Positions 1 through 7,305 of a stretch of 18,676 nucleotides of DNA are shown in pieces. A program made the translations under genes and the position numbers. Source of the DNA: JAEELC01 sp963621965 (GTDB lineage Bacteria; Bacillota_I; Bacilli_A; Acholeplasmatales; Anaeroplasmataceae); the NCBI GenBank assembly GCA_963621965.1, contig CAVFGN010000039.1, positions 1 to 18,676 of the forward strand, written 5' to 3'. Each line of letters opens with the position of its first letter. Position 1 is the first letter of the stretch. Under the pieces are notes generated by a model that did no database searches, had not been told where the DNA came from, and was given only the letters and a program-made list of their open reading frames with translations.

Positions 1-183
1 CATATCCCATTTGTTATTGAACTTAAAGCAGATGACACTGCAGAAAACGCAATAGATCAAATAAAGAATAAGAATTACACGGATCTATTTATTGGATATC
101 ATGGTAATGTGTTATTACTTGGCGTGTCTTACAACTCAAAGACACTAAAACATGAATCAAAGATAGAATATATAGAAATTTAA
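1..183 (+). CDS. C-terminal end of AAA-ATPase-like / PD-(D/E)XK nuclease-family protein (partial)
   Basis: Only the last 60 codons are in the window; the frame is open from base 1 to the TAA at 181-183. The segment contains the E-L-K of a PD-(D/E)XK nuclease core (F-V-I-E-L-K), then A-I-D-Q-I-K-N-K-N-Y, a G-Y-x-G-N turn and a strand L-L-L-G-V-S-Y ending in K-I-E-Y-I. This is the usual C-terminus of the large Firmicutes/Bacteroidetes family with an N-terminal AAA-ATPase-like domain (PF09820) and a C-terminal PDDEXK_9 domain, normally about 500-570 residues. Its cellular role is not established; a mobile or defence-like role is often assumed. The gene beginning at 18602 has the matching N-terminus of the same family, so the window lies between two paralogues. 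The family call rests on remembered consensus, not a search. Confidence 0.75.
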   Translation, partial: HIPFVIELKADDTAENAIDQIKNKNYTDLFIGYHGNVLLLGVSYNSKTLKHESKIEYIEI

Positions 184-283
184 AATTGCATAAACTTAGT
201 CAATAAATAAAGTAAATTAGTCTTTTTAGAAATATAAAAAACATCAAATAGCTACATTTACAAATTATCATTTTTGAAAAATG

Positions 284-312
284 TTGACAATATTGTTTTA
301 AAGAGATAAAAT
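284..312 (+). promoter_or_regulatory. Sigma-A type promoter of the surface-fibre operon
   Basis: TTGACA (284-289, perfect -35) and TAAAAT (307-312, one mismatch from TATAAT) are separated by exactly 17 bp. Transcription would start near 319-320, just upstream of the riboswitch aptamer that begins around 338. No other comparably good promoter was seen between here and 12637, which supports a single long transcript. Confidence 0.8.
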
Positions 313-337
313 ACAATTGAGGAAATATTTATAATTT

Positions 338-406
338 GGCAAAACTGGAGAAATCCAGCGACGCAAAACTATAGGGCCTTATAAAGTGGTAGCCAGTTGC
401 ATTCTT
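338..406 (+). promoter_or_regulatory. Cyclic di-GMP-I (GEMM-I) riboswitch aptamer
   Basis: Conserved GEMM-I landmarks occur in order: GGCAAA (338-343); a 5-bp stem CTGGA/TCCAG (345-349 with 354-358) capped by a GAAA tetraloop (350-353); GACGCAAA (360-367); GGGCCT (374-379) in the second arm; and GGTAGCC (388-394). GCAA (339-342) can pair with TTGC (397-400) to close the fold. TTGC is also the start of the 5' arm of the following terminator stem. Ligand binding should therefore hold back the terminator and turn the operon on (inference). The ligand is the bacterial second messenger c-di-GMP, which generally promotes sessile, matrix-forming growth and fits the fibre genes downstream. Confidence 0.85.
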
Positions 407-430
407 ACATACCAAGAGTGCAATTTTTTT
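397..430 (+). terminator. Riboswitch-controlled intrinsic terminator (expression platform)
   Basis: The stem TTGCATTCTT (397-406) pairs with AAGAGTGCAA (414-423) over 10 bp with one G-T wobble. The loop is 7 nt and seven T follow (424-430). The 5' arm shares TTGC (397-400) with the closing helix of the c-di-GMP aptamer, so the aptamer and terminator folds exclude each other. The first gene starts 22 bases after the T tract. Confidence 0.85.
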
Positions 431-452
431 ATTATAGAAAGGTGGTGAGGCC

Positions 453-1307
453 GTGCATAAAACTCTGGCATTTACCAATATATGGACTAAGAAGAAGATT
501 GTAGGTACACTATTTGTATTCTTTTTCTTAATAGCTAGTATTATAGCTCTTATTACATATTACGGTTTAAATGTTGGTTCATTTACAATATCTATAGCAG
601 AAGATCTTTCAAGTAAAGAAATCTTTATTTCTAAGAGTTCAAACCCAGAAGAAATTACTGATTCACGTCTTGTATGTAAGTCTTTGACTTACGCACAGCC
701 TCAAGCACTTACTTCTATTAAAACATCATATGTTCGTACATTTGGTAGTTCAGAAGAAAACAAAGGTGTATATGGTGAATATATTCCTAATAATAATACA
801 TATATAGGCTACACGTATTTTATTAAGAATAATAGTAATGAAACTGTTACAATTGATGTTTCAATGAACATTGAATCACCAAACAACAAAGCTAACGAAG
901 TTATATGGGTTTGGTATTTTGCGCAATCTACATCTCAAACTTCTTACGAAGCTGATTCGACTGAAGAAAAATTAGCTAATGGTGGTATAATATATCATAA
1001 GAAGGATACTAAAGAATCTTCGCTTAGTTCTGATCAATATCAAAACTATAAGGAAGACGGGTATAACATTGAAGAGTTCTTAGATAGTTCTACTGTATTC
1101 TCATCAAGAAGAAGCAGTGAAACTAATACAAAGAATGCAAGTATCATAACACTTAAAAAACAAGAAGTTTATAAATGTACGATTATTTTATGGGTTGAAC
1201 AATTTGACCCAGATGGTGAAGGAGATACATCCGATTTAATCGGAGAAAAGGCCAAGTTTAATATTCAATATACTCTTCACTCAAGTGAGGAAGAGATATA
1301 TGAATAA
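453..1307 (+). CDS. Membrane-anchored TasA/camelysin-like surface protein, first gene of the operon
   Basis: A 284-residue protein starting with GTG (453) behind a strong ribosome site (AAAGGTGG, 438-445); no upstream ATG fits. Residues 13-15 are KKK, followed by one hydrophobic segment (about 16-37), then an extracellular beta-rich domain. The motif Y-I-G-Y-T-Y-F-I-K-N near the middle resembles the strand 'YTFYIKNTG' recalled from TasA-like proteins. The C-terminal part (about 245-265) has I-L-W-V-E-Q-F-D-P-D, a variant of the W-x-E-G-x-D-x-D-C motif found in the next genes but without the Cys. Unlike its neighbours it has no A-W-F type cleavage site after the hydrophobic segment, so it may stay anchored and act as a base or minor subunit (inference). 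It overlaps the next gene by 8 bases. No enzyme motif is visible, and the precise role is unknown. Confidence 0.65.
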   Translation: MHKTLAFTNIWTKKKIVGTLFVFFFLIASIIALITYYGLNVGSFTISIAEDLSSKEIFISKSSNPEEITDSRLVCKSLTYAQPQALTSIKTSYVRTFGSSEENKGVYGEYIPNNNTYIGYTYFIKNNSNETVTIDVSMNIESPNNKANEVIWVWYFAQSTSQTSYEADSTEEKLANGGIIYHKKDTKESSLSSDQYQNYKEDGYNIEEFLDSSTVFSSRRSSETNTKNASIITLKKQEVYKCTIILWVEQFDPDGEGDTSDLIGEKAKFNIQYTLHSSEEEIYE

Positions 1308-2619
1308 AAAACAAAGGCTTCTTGTATCTTTTATATCTCTCTTATTTTTAATAACAACTTGTATTACTGTAACTTTTGCATGGACTATTAGTAATTCTAG
1401 CGTGTATGTATCTCGTTTAGATATTGAGATATCTCAAGGAGACGGAATACTTATATCAGTTAAACCAAGTACTGGATTTAAAAGTACTGTTTCCGAAGAA
1501 GAAATAAAAGAAAGTATAGTTATTAAGTATTTAGGCTATAAGTATGTTAGTGACATACTTGTTGATAAAGATAATAACAAAGTCGATTTAACAAGTGATA
1601 TGATTAACTCATACTTTAGCCAAATTAAACTTGAAACTACAACAAGTTTAGATGGAATTAACTTTACCGACTTTAATGGACAAACTGAAAATCCGACTGG
1701 TGGCAAGTATGTAGCATTTGACTTATACTTTAAAGCGGATTTAAGTGAAGAAGAAGGAGAAACTAATATATTCTTCAACTATTCTCGTTTTAACTACGAT
1801 GAGTCTAATAAGCTAATTAAACAAACTAGACTTCTAACTGATGAAGAAGATAAGATTGTTACTACTAGTGATACAACTAAAGCTAGTTACCTTAAAGGTA
1901 GTTTAACTACACTTGATAATTCAGGTAATTCATTAAAGATTGAAAAAGGTTATGAGGGCCTAGAGATATATGCAGCAAATGCGGCTAGATTCTCAACTAC
2001 CTGCACTGAGTATGATAAAGAAGTTACAAAGATGTATGAGCCAAACATTGGTTTAGGATCATATGCGAGTGATTTAGATAGTTCTAAATACAAAAATAGT
2101 AATATGTATTTAGAAGCATCTTACTTAGATAAGAATAAGAGTGCAAGTTTCACTTATTTAACATCTATTAATAATGGTCTTGAGGTCGAAAGGGCTAAAG
2201 TATATATTAGTGATATTCCTTTTACCTATAAAGATTTTTATACTTATGAAGCTGATCACATTCTAAGTATAAAGAAAGGACAAACTAAATCTGTTAATTT
2301 CAACATTTGGTTAGAAGGTAGAGATGCGGATTGTTTCGATGCGATTGTTGGTTCTAAGATTCGTATTGATTTAGCATTTACTACTAAGAGTCAAACTATG
2401 TATGATAAACTTAAAACTATTAATTATCATTATGATAATGAAGTTATTACATTTAACTATTATGATTATGATAAGTTTAATGTTTATCTACCTATAAATA
2501 CTAATGGTTTAGAGTTTATGGGATGGTATAAAGACACGACTTATTCTACATTATTTGATTTTAATAGCGTGATTGATAGTATAGAAACATCGTTTGATGT
2601 TTATGCTTACTTTATTTAG
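1300..2619 (+). CDS. SipW-dependent surface protein with C-terminal InlB-type B-repeat
   Basis: The protein has 439 residues. ATG 1300 is chosen over GTG 1285 because GAGG (1287-1290) lies at good spacing before it and the hydrophobic signal then starts normally. The signal peptide spans residues 1-27 and ends T-F-A before W28, the SipW-cognate pattern. A beta-rich domain follows, with K-Y-V-A-F-D-L-Y-F (compare the matching strand in the paralogues) and A-A-N-A-A-R-F. The operon-wide motif W337-L-E-G-R-D-A-D-C345-F-D-A-I-V-G comes next. The last about 65 residues resemble an InlB B-repeat/Listeria-Bacteroides repeat: L-E-F-M-G-W-Y-K-D-x-x-Y-S-T-x-F-D-F, closing D-V-Y-A-Y-F. That repeat usually occurs in tandem in cell-surface adhesins; here there is one copy at the extreme C-terminus. 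It could be an adhesive or tip subunit of the fibre (inference). It overlaps the upstream gene by 8 bases, suggesting translational coupling. Confidence 0.7.
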   Translation: MNKKQRLLVSFISLLFLITTCITVTFAWTISNSSVYVSRLDIEISQGDGILISVKPSTGFKSTVSEEEIKESIVIKYLGYKYVSDILVDKDNNKVDLTSDMINSYFSQIKLETTTSLDGINFTDFNGQTENPTGGKYVAFDLYFKADLSEEEGETNIFFNYSRFNYDESNKLIKQTRLLTDEEDKIVTTSDTTKASYLKGSLTTLDNSGNSLKIEKGYEGLEIYAANAARFSTTCTEYDKEVTKMYEPNIGLGSYASDLDSSKYKNSNMYLEASYLDKNKSASFTYLTSINNGLEVERAKVYISDIPFTYKDFYTYEADHILSIKKGQTKSVNFNIWLEGRDADCFDAIVGSKIRIDLAFTTKSQTMYDKLKTINYHYDNEVITFNYYDYDKFNVYLPINTNGLEFMGWYKDTTYSTLFDFNSVIDSIETSFDVYAYFI

Positions 2620-2664
2620 TTTATGGTTATAACTCCATTCAAAAGTTAGTGATTAAATTCTTCC

Positions 2665-2675
2665 GGGGGGGGGGG
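2665..2675 (+). repeat. Homopolymeric G11 tract in the leader of the first major subunit gene
   Basis: Eleven consecutive G lie 38 bases before ATG 2713, in a region that is otherwise about 70% A+T. The bases after it (ACTTCACTCGG then GGGAGG) resemble the leader of the paralogue at 5009, which carries G8. Such tracts are prone to slipped-strand length change, so this is a candidate phase-variation site. A sequencing or assembly artefact cannot be excluded from the consensus alone. Confidence 0.75.
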
Positions 2676-2712
2676 TAATTTATTACTTCACTCGGCTTAT
2701 GGGAGGATAAAT

Positions 2713-3819
2713 ATGAACAATAAATTATTAAGAAAATTAACATTAAGTGCTGTTACACTTGGTGTGGCAGCAATCAGCGCAACAACTTCAACTTTTGCTT
2801 GGTTCACTACAAATGGTAGTGCAACAGCTAGTGGCGTTTCAGGAACTGTTACTTCAAGCGGCGTAACAATGCTTATTAAGAGCCCTACAGGTTGGAAAGA
2901 TGAAAATAGTTCAGTAAAACCTGTTTATGATGGTTCAACTATTTGGGATTCTAATAGTACAACATTTACAACATCTTCAAGCTCTTCAGCTGCAGAATTC
3001 AAAACTAGTACTAATCTAGTGAACGAAGCAGGTATTACGAGTTCTTTAAAACCAGTTTCTATATTGAATGATACGAATACAACTGCTAGTAATAGTCCTA
3101 CTGGTACTTTCTATAATAAGGGTGAAGGTGCTAGTGGGCATGCTTATACAAGCACAGCTTCTTCAAGTGATTATCTTCACTATCAAGTAATTATTGCAGT
3201 AAGTGATTTAGAAGCGGATTCTACTTATGACGTGAAAATGCAACTACCTGAAATTGCAAGTGCTGAGGCAAGTCAATACTTGCTTGTAGATGCAGGTACG
3301 GGCGCAACAGCAGGCTCTACAATTAAAGTGAAGATTGAGGATGCACTTAGTATTGGTATTAAGAATACTATTATAACTAGTAGCAATAAGTCTAGTTATG
3401 GAAATACTACAGAAGGTAGCATAACTTCATTTGCATCAAATACTGATGCGAGTGGATACTATCATGCAGTTGAAGAACAACAAAAAGTTACTGTTGATAG
3501 TAATTCTGTAGATGGTGATGCTATCACATATTACAATAATACATTTGGTGCTAATTCAATAACTAAACCAACTAGCTATGATTCTTGTTATAAATCTAGT
3601 GAATACTTTAATACAACTGATTCAAAGTGGTCAACAGAAGCAAATGCTAAAACACTTTATAGTATTACTGGCGAAAAAAACGGTTCATTTGTTTGTGTAA
3701 CTGATTTATATTTCTTTATTGATGGTTGGGACTATCAATGCTTTAATGCAATTGGTGGATTAAGCTTATTTGCTGATAGTGCAAATACAATCACATTTAC
3801 ATGCACTAAACAATCATAA
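2713..3819 (+). CDS. Major fibre-subunit-like protein A (SipW-cognate signal peptide)
   Basis: The protein has 368 residues, with ribosome site GGGAGG (2701-2706) six bases before ATG. Residues 1-29 form a short basic head, a hydrophobic stretch and A-T-T-S-T-F-A, followed by W30-F-T-T-N, the typical SipW-processed class. The mature part is rich in Ser, Thr and Asn with beta-strand character. It shares blocks with the two following genes: Y-L-H-Y-Q-V, S-Q-Y-L-L-V-D-A, G-D-A-I-T-Y-Y-N-N and the C-terminal D337-G-W-D-Y-Q-C343-F-N-A-I-G-G. It has no LPXTG motif and no C-terminal membrane helix, so it is probably released and held by polymerisation or by partners, as TasA is (inference). A G11 tract lies in its leader. 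Best read as one of three tandem paralogous matrix or fibre subunits; direct homology to TasA is not proven. Confidence 0.7.
   Translation: MNNKLLRKLTLSAVTLGVAAISATTSTFAWFTTNGSATASGVSGTVTSSGVTMLIKSPTGWKDENSSVKPVYDGSTIWDSNSTTFTTSSSSSAAEFKTSTNLVNEAGITSSLKPVSILNDTNTTASNSPTGTFYNKGEGASGHAYTSTASSSDYLHYQVIIAVSDLEADSTYDVKMQLPEIASAEASQYLLVDAGTGATAGSTIKVKIEDALSIGIKNTIITSSNKSSYGNTTEGSITSFASNTDASGYYHAVEEQQKVTVDSNSVDGDAITYYNNTFGANSITKPTSYDSCYKSSEYFNTTDSKWSTEANAKTLYSITGEKNGSFVCVTDLYFFIDGWDYQCFNAIGGLSLFADSANTITFTCTKQS
2761..2822 (+). repeat. 62-bp signal-peptide segment identical to 5057-5118
   Basis: The bases coding for the end of the signal peptide and the first mature residues are identical over 62 bp to 5057-5118 in subunit C. 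They differ from subunit B (around 3929-3990) at only about six sites. The mature regions of the same genes have diverged much further at both DNA and protein level. This suggests recent duplication with strong local constraint, or gene conversion confined to the 5' end. Confidence 0.85.
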
Positions 3820-3881
3820 TAAAAAGTATAAATAAATATTTTCTTAATATATTAAATTGTTTAATGAAAGGAGAAATTTTT

Positions 3882-4952
3882 GTGAATAAACTTGTTCGTA
3901 AAATTACATTAAGTGGGGTTGCACTTGGTGTTGCGGCAATCAGCGCAACAACTTCTACATTTGCTTGGTTTACTACAAATGGTAGTGCTACAGCAAGTGA
4001 AGTTAAAGGTTCTGTAAAAGATAGTGGATCTAATATGCTTATTAAGACTATTTCACGTTGGAATGGTGATACTTATACAGAAAACGAATCATCTACAACA
4101 GCAACAGCTGACACATGGAGTGGATTTTCTAATTCTGTTTCTTTAAAGGCTAAAGATAATGTAAGTCTAAAACCTGTAACTTGGGGTACTGTTACTACCA
4201 CAAAAAATGGCGATAGTACAAGTGCATCTACTTCAGGTTTTTATAAGGGTAGTGATGCGGACTTAACTAAGTTTGATACTGCGGCTAGTGAAACTGACTA
4301 CCTTCACTATCAAGTAATATTTGGTTTGACAGGACTTGGAACAGGTGCAACTAATTCAGTTACAATGAGTGTAAGTGATTTTACCGATGCAGCTGGATCA
4401 CAATATCTACTAGTTGATGCCGATTCTAGTGGCGCAAAAGCCGGAGACACTATTACTGTTAACTTACTAGATGTATTATCTATGAGAGTAAATTCAACGA
4501 TTATTGATTCTAATAATAAGAATCTTACTACTTATGGTTTAGCAAATTCTGATGTGCCTTCGTCAAGCAATGCTTACACAATAACTCAAACTAATCAAAG
4601 CTATAGATATAGAGCTGAAAGTGATACAGTTACTGTTGCTTCTAGTTCTAAAAACGGGGATGCACTTACATATTATAATAATGTATATAGCAAAACTGTT
4701 ACTCGCCCTAGAGACTCTGATAGAGGCTACGCAGCGGCAAACGAGACTTACTTAGTTTCAAAAACAGCAAATGAGACAACCGAAACAGCAAATGATATTA
4801 CATTATTTACTATTGAAGGTAACGAAAAAGCTTACGTATTATGTGATATCTATTTCTATGTTGATGGTTGGGATAAACAATGTTTCAACTGTGTAGGTGG
4901 TCTAGAATTAACTGCTGGCAAACTCAACTTCAGTTTAAACAAAAATCAATAA
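3882..4952 (+). CDS. Major fibre-subunit-like protein B (SipW-cognate signal peptide)
   Basis: The protein has 356 residues. GTG 3882 is preferred over ATG 3864 because AAAGGAG (3867-3873) is then the ribosome site at normal spacing. The protein then begins M-N-K-L-V-R-K, aligned with paralogues A and C; from 3864 the ribosome site would lie inside the gene. The signal peptide is residues 1-28 (S-T-F-A before W29). Blocks shared with A and C are Y-L-H-Y-Q-V, S-Q-Y-L-L-V-D-A, N-L-L-D-V-L-S, G-D-A-L-T-Y-Y-N-N and D328-G-W-D-K-Q-C334-F-N-C-V-G-G. The second Cys in the last motif is shared with C but not A. Its leader lacks the G tract found before A and C, so its expression should be constant relative to theirs. 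It is predicted to be a secreted Ser/Thr-rich beta protein. Confidence 0.7.
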   Translation: MNKLVRKITLSGVALGVAAISATTSTFAWFTTNGSATASEVKGSVKDSGSNMLIKTISRWNGDTYTENESSTTATADTWSGFSNSVSLKAKDNVSLKPVTWGTVTTTKNGDSTSASTSGFYKGSDADLTKFDTAASETDYLHYQVIFGLTGLGTGATNSVTMSVSDFTDAAGSQYLLVDADSSGAKAGDTITVNLLDVLSMRVNSTIIDSNNKNLTTYGLANSDVPSSSNAYTITQTNQSYRYRAESDTVTVASSSKNGDALTYYNNVYSKTVTRPRDSDRGYAAANETYLVSKTANETTETANDITLFTIEGNEKAYVLCDIYFYVDGWDKQCFNCVGGLELTAGKLNFSLNKNQ

Positions 4953-4970
4953 TAAAAAACAATTGAACTT

Positions 4971-4994
4971 TCGGGGGGGGTTAACCCTTTCCGA
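4971..4994 (+). repeat. G8 tract forming a 10-bp leader hairpin before subunit C
   Basis: G8 (4973-4980) can pair with CCCTTTCC (4985-4992) across a TTAA loop, with three G-U pairs. Flanking TC/GA extends the stem to 10 bp in RNA. The hairpin ends four bases before the GGGAGG ribosome site (4998-5003). A change in G-tract length would alter this stem. No T run follows, so it is not a terminator. It could affect mRNA stability or translation. Confidence 0.65.
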
Positions 4995-5008
4995 CTCGGG
5001 AGGAAAAA

Positions 5009-6049
5009 ATGAATAAAAATATATTAAGAAAATTAACATTAAGTGCTGTAACACTAGGTGTGGCAGCAATCAGCGCAACAACTTCAACTTTTGCTTGGTT
5101 CACTACAAATGGTAGTGCTGATGCAAGCAATGTTTCTGGTCAAGTCTCTTCAGCAGGTCAAAATATGCTTATTAAGACAATCGAGTATTGGAAGGGCGAT
5201 TTAGTTAGTGGTACTGACGGATCTAGTACATCAACTGCATCTACTAAGTGGAGTGGTTTCTCTAACTCAGTTACATTAAAAGCACAAGACGGAGTATCAA
5301 TGCAACCAGTTACTTATAGTTCTGATACAACTAATAATAAAAAAGCTGGTTTTAAAAAGGCTGGAAGTAATCATACATTTGATACTGAGGCCGACACAAA
5401 AGACGTATTACATTACCAAGTGGTATTTGCAATTACAGATCTAGATACAACCGCAAAAACTGTAAAAGCTAAATTTACTAACTTTAGTGGTAGTGATGGC
5501 TCACAATATTTACTAGTTGATGCATACGATTCTACTGTAACATCAAATAAGGCTGAAGCTGGTAAAACTATTAAAGTAAACTTACTTGATGTATTATCTT
5601 TAAGAGTTGAAAATACCGTATTATCAAGTTCAACTTCTACAAAACTAAGTGATGTTGGTGTTAGCGAATCAACAGGTTTAGTAACTGCATTTGAAACTGG
5701 TACTGGTGATGCTAAGAATTACCGTTATAAAGCAGAAGTAGATACTTTAGTTGATAATAGCAATAATAGCAATTTAAACGGTGATGCTATCACATACTAT
5801 AACAATATTTATGGATTAACTGATAATTCAAAAATAAACGCACCAAATAGTGACGGCTACGTAAGTAATACTTACTTTAGTGGAGAAAGCGGAATTGAAC
5901 TATTTAAAGTTAAAGGTGCAGCTAATGCTAAAACTGCTTATGTATTAACTGATTTCTATTTCTATATTGACGGTTGGGATAAGCAATGTTTCAACTGCGT
6001 AGGTGGTACAAGCTTATCAGGTGGTACAATTACCTTTACTTTATCTTAA
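5009..6049 (+). CDS. Major fibre-subunit-like protein C (SipW-cognate signal peptide)
   Basis: The protein has 346 residues; ATG follows GGGAGG (4998-5003). The signal peptide (1-29, S-T-F-A before W30) is encoded by DNA identical over 62 bp to subunit A. The mature part is Ser/Thr/Asn-rich and shares V-L-H-Y-Q-V, S-Q-Y-L-L-V-D-A, N-L-L-D-V-L-S-L-R-V, G-D-A-I-T-Y-Y-N-N and D321-G-W-D-K-Q-C327-F-N-C-V-G-G. It is closer to B than to A through most of the mature region but has A's signal-peptide DNA, so it looks mosaic. The leader hairpin and G8 tract make it a candidate for variable expression. Secreted matrix or fibre subunit is an inference from signal type and context. Confidence 0.7.
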   Translation: MNKNILRKLTLSAVTLGVAAISATTSTFAWFTTNGSADASNVSGQVSSAGQNMLIKTIEYWKGDLVSGTDGSSTSTASTKWSGFSNSVTLKAQDGVSMQPVTYSSDTTNNKKAGFKKAGSNHTFDTEADTKDVLHYQVVFAITDLDTTAKTVKAKFTNFSGSDGSQYLLVDAYDSTVTSNKAEAGKTIKVNLLDVLSLRVENTVLSSSTSTKLSDVGVSESTGLVTAFETGTGDAKNYRYKAEVDTLVDNSNNSNLNGDAITYYNNIYGLTDNSKINAPNSDGYVSNTYFSGESGIELFKVKGAANAKTAYVLTDFYFYIDGWDKQCFNCVGGTSLSGGTITFTLS

Positions 6050-6089
6050 TATAATAAAAAATTAATAACATTTTGAAAGGAGGAGTACC

Positions 6090-7226
6090 ATGAATTATTT
6101 TGCTAGAAAAATGTATTATTCAATAATAGCTTCAACTTTAGTAATTATTACAGCAGCTACTACAAGTTATGCATGGTACTCTACTAATCAAAATGCTGTT
6201 ATTGATAGATTCAATTTAAATATATACAACTCAGATGATAAAGATTCGGATGAATTGAAATTATCAATAACAGGAAATAGTGACGACTTTCACCAATATT
6301 TAGATGAAACTGACCTTGAAAGAGCAGTCTTATTTAATTTAATAGGAGAAAGTGAAACAAATAAGCTAGGAGACGGTTCTACTAGTCAATCTAAATTAAA
6401 TATAAAGAATATGTTTAATAGAACTGTTAAACTATCTAGTGTTACACCAGGACTTGACGAAAATAATAAACCTGATTTAACAAAATCATTTAAAGAATTT
6501 AGTTTAGATGATATAACAAAACCAACAGATTCTACAAATTATATTAGTTTTGATTTATATGTTGCAGTAGAAAATGATAAAACATATGTTACTGAAGGTA
6601 CAAATGTTTATATAGATAGTTATGCAATAAGTGACCAAATTAAAAATGAAGTATGCAATAGCGAAGATTTTTTATGTAGTCTACTTACTGATCTTCCTAG
6701 TGGTGGTAGAGATTTTGTAACAGGTAGTAGATTAGTAAGCCAACCTATGTCTAAATTTAAAGTGAATGCGAAGAATGCGATGCGTTTTGGTTTTGTTACG
6801 TATGCGGCTACAGAAAAAGGCGTAAAGAACGAAACAAGTGCTTTAAAACAAAACATTTATTCATTATCTAGTCAAGATGCAACGCTAAATGGCGATGTTT
6901 ATAATTTTGGTGGTCTTAACGGGGACAATAATGGCTATAATGCTATGCTTGAATATTATAATTCTATTAATAATGTTGATAACTATAAAGATTTAGTACC
7001 TGATTATATAAAGAGTCGAACTGACGACTATTTATATAGTGATAGTAGTGACAAAGAGATTATATCTAAATCTTACGGGTTAACTACAAGTACTATGATG
7101 AAAGTAAGATTTTATTTTTGGCTTGAAGGTTGGGATGCTGACTGCTTCAATGCATTATCTGGCGCTACTGCTACGTTTAGTATATATTTATCAACGAAAA
7201 AATATGATACGGACTCACAAAGTTAA
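6090..7226 (+). CDS. SipW-dependent minor surface subunit
   Basis: The protein has 378 residues, with a near-perfect ribosome site AAAGGAGG (6076-6083) seven bases before ATG. The signal peptide ends A-T-T-S-Y-A before W29-Y-S-T-N, the SipW-cognate pattern. The mature region is more acidic (Asp/Glu-rich) than the A-C trio. It has N-Y-I-S-F-D-L-Y-V, V-N-A-K-N-A-M-R-F (compare A-A-N-A-A-R-F in the gene at 1300), M-L-E-Y-Y-N-S and the C-terminal motif W344-L-E-G-W-D-A-D-C352-F-N-A. These links place it nearer the gene at 1300 than the trio, so the major subunits are flanked by two related minor subunits. Anchor, cap or chaperone-like roles are possible; none is shown by the sequence. Confidence 0.65.
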   Translation: MNYFARKMYYSIIASTLVIITAATTSYAWYSTNQNAVIDRFNLNIYNSDDKDSDELKLSITGNSDDFHQYLDETDLERAVLFNLIGESETNKLGDGSTSQSKLNIKNMFNRTVKLSSVTPGLDENNKPDLTKSFKEFSLDDITKPTDSTNYISFDLYVAVENDKTYVTEGTNVYIDSYAISDQIKNEVCNSEDFLCSLLTDLPSGGRDFVTGSRLVSQPMSKFKVNAKNAMRFGFVTYAATEKGVKNETSALKQNIYSLSSQDATLNGDVYNFGGLNGDNNGYNAMLEYYNSINNVDNYKDLVPDYIKSRTDDYLYSDSSDKEIISKSYGLTTSTMMKVRFYFWLEGWDADCFNALSGATATFSIYLSTKKYDTDSQS

Positions 7227-7305
7227 AATAACTTGAATATAATAGTAAAAAAAAGTAAAATAATTTTATAGTTTGTATAAAATTTAAGTGTTAAGGAGAA
7301 TGTTT

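Noticed and set aside
1536..1778. Minus-strand ORFs lying inside the surface-protein, ATPase and lipoprotein genes (for example 1536-1778, 6620-6856, 11262-11654, 15568-15828)
   Set aside because: They are antisense to clear genes, have Ser/Leu/Phe-rich compositions typical of reversed coding sequence, and lack ribosome sites.
2713..6049. LPXTG-sortase-anchored adhesins
   Set aside because: None of the subunits has an LPXTG-like motif, C-terminal hydrophobic helix or basic tail, and no sortase gene is present. SipW-type secretion and non-covalent assembly fit better.
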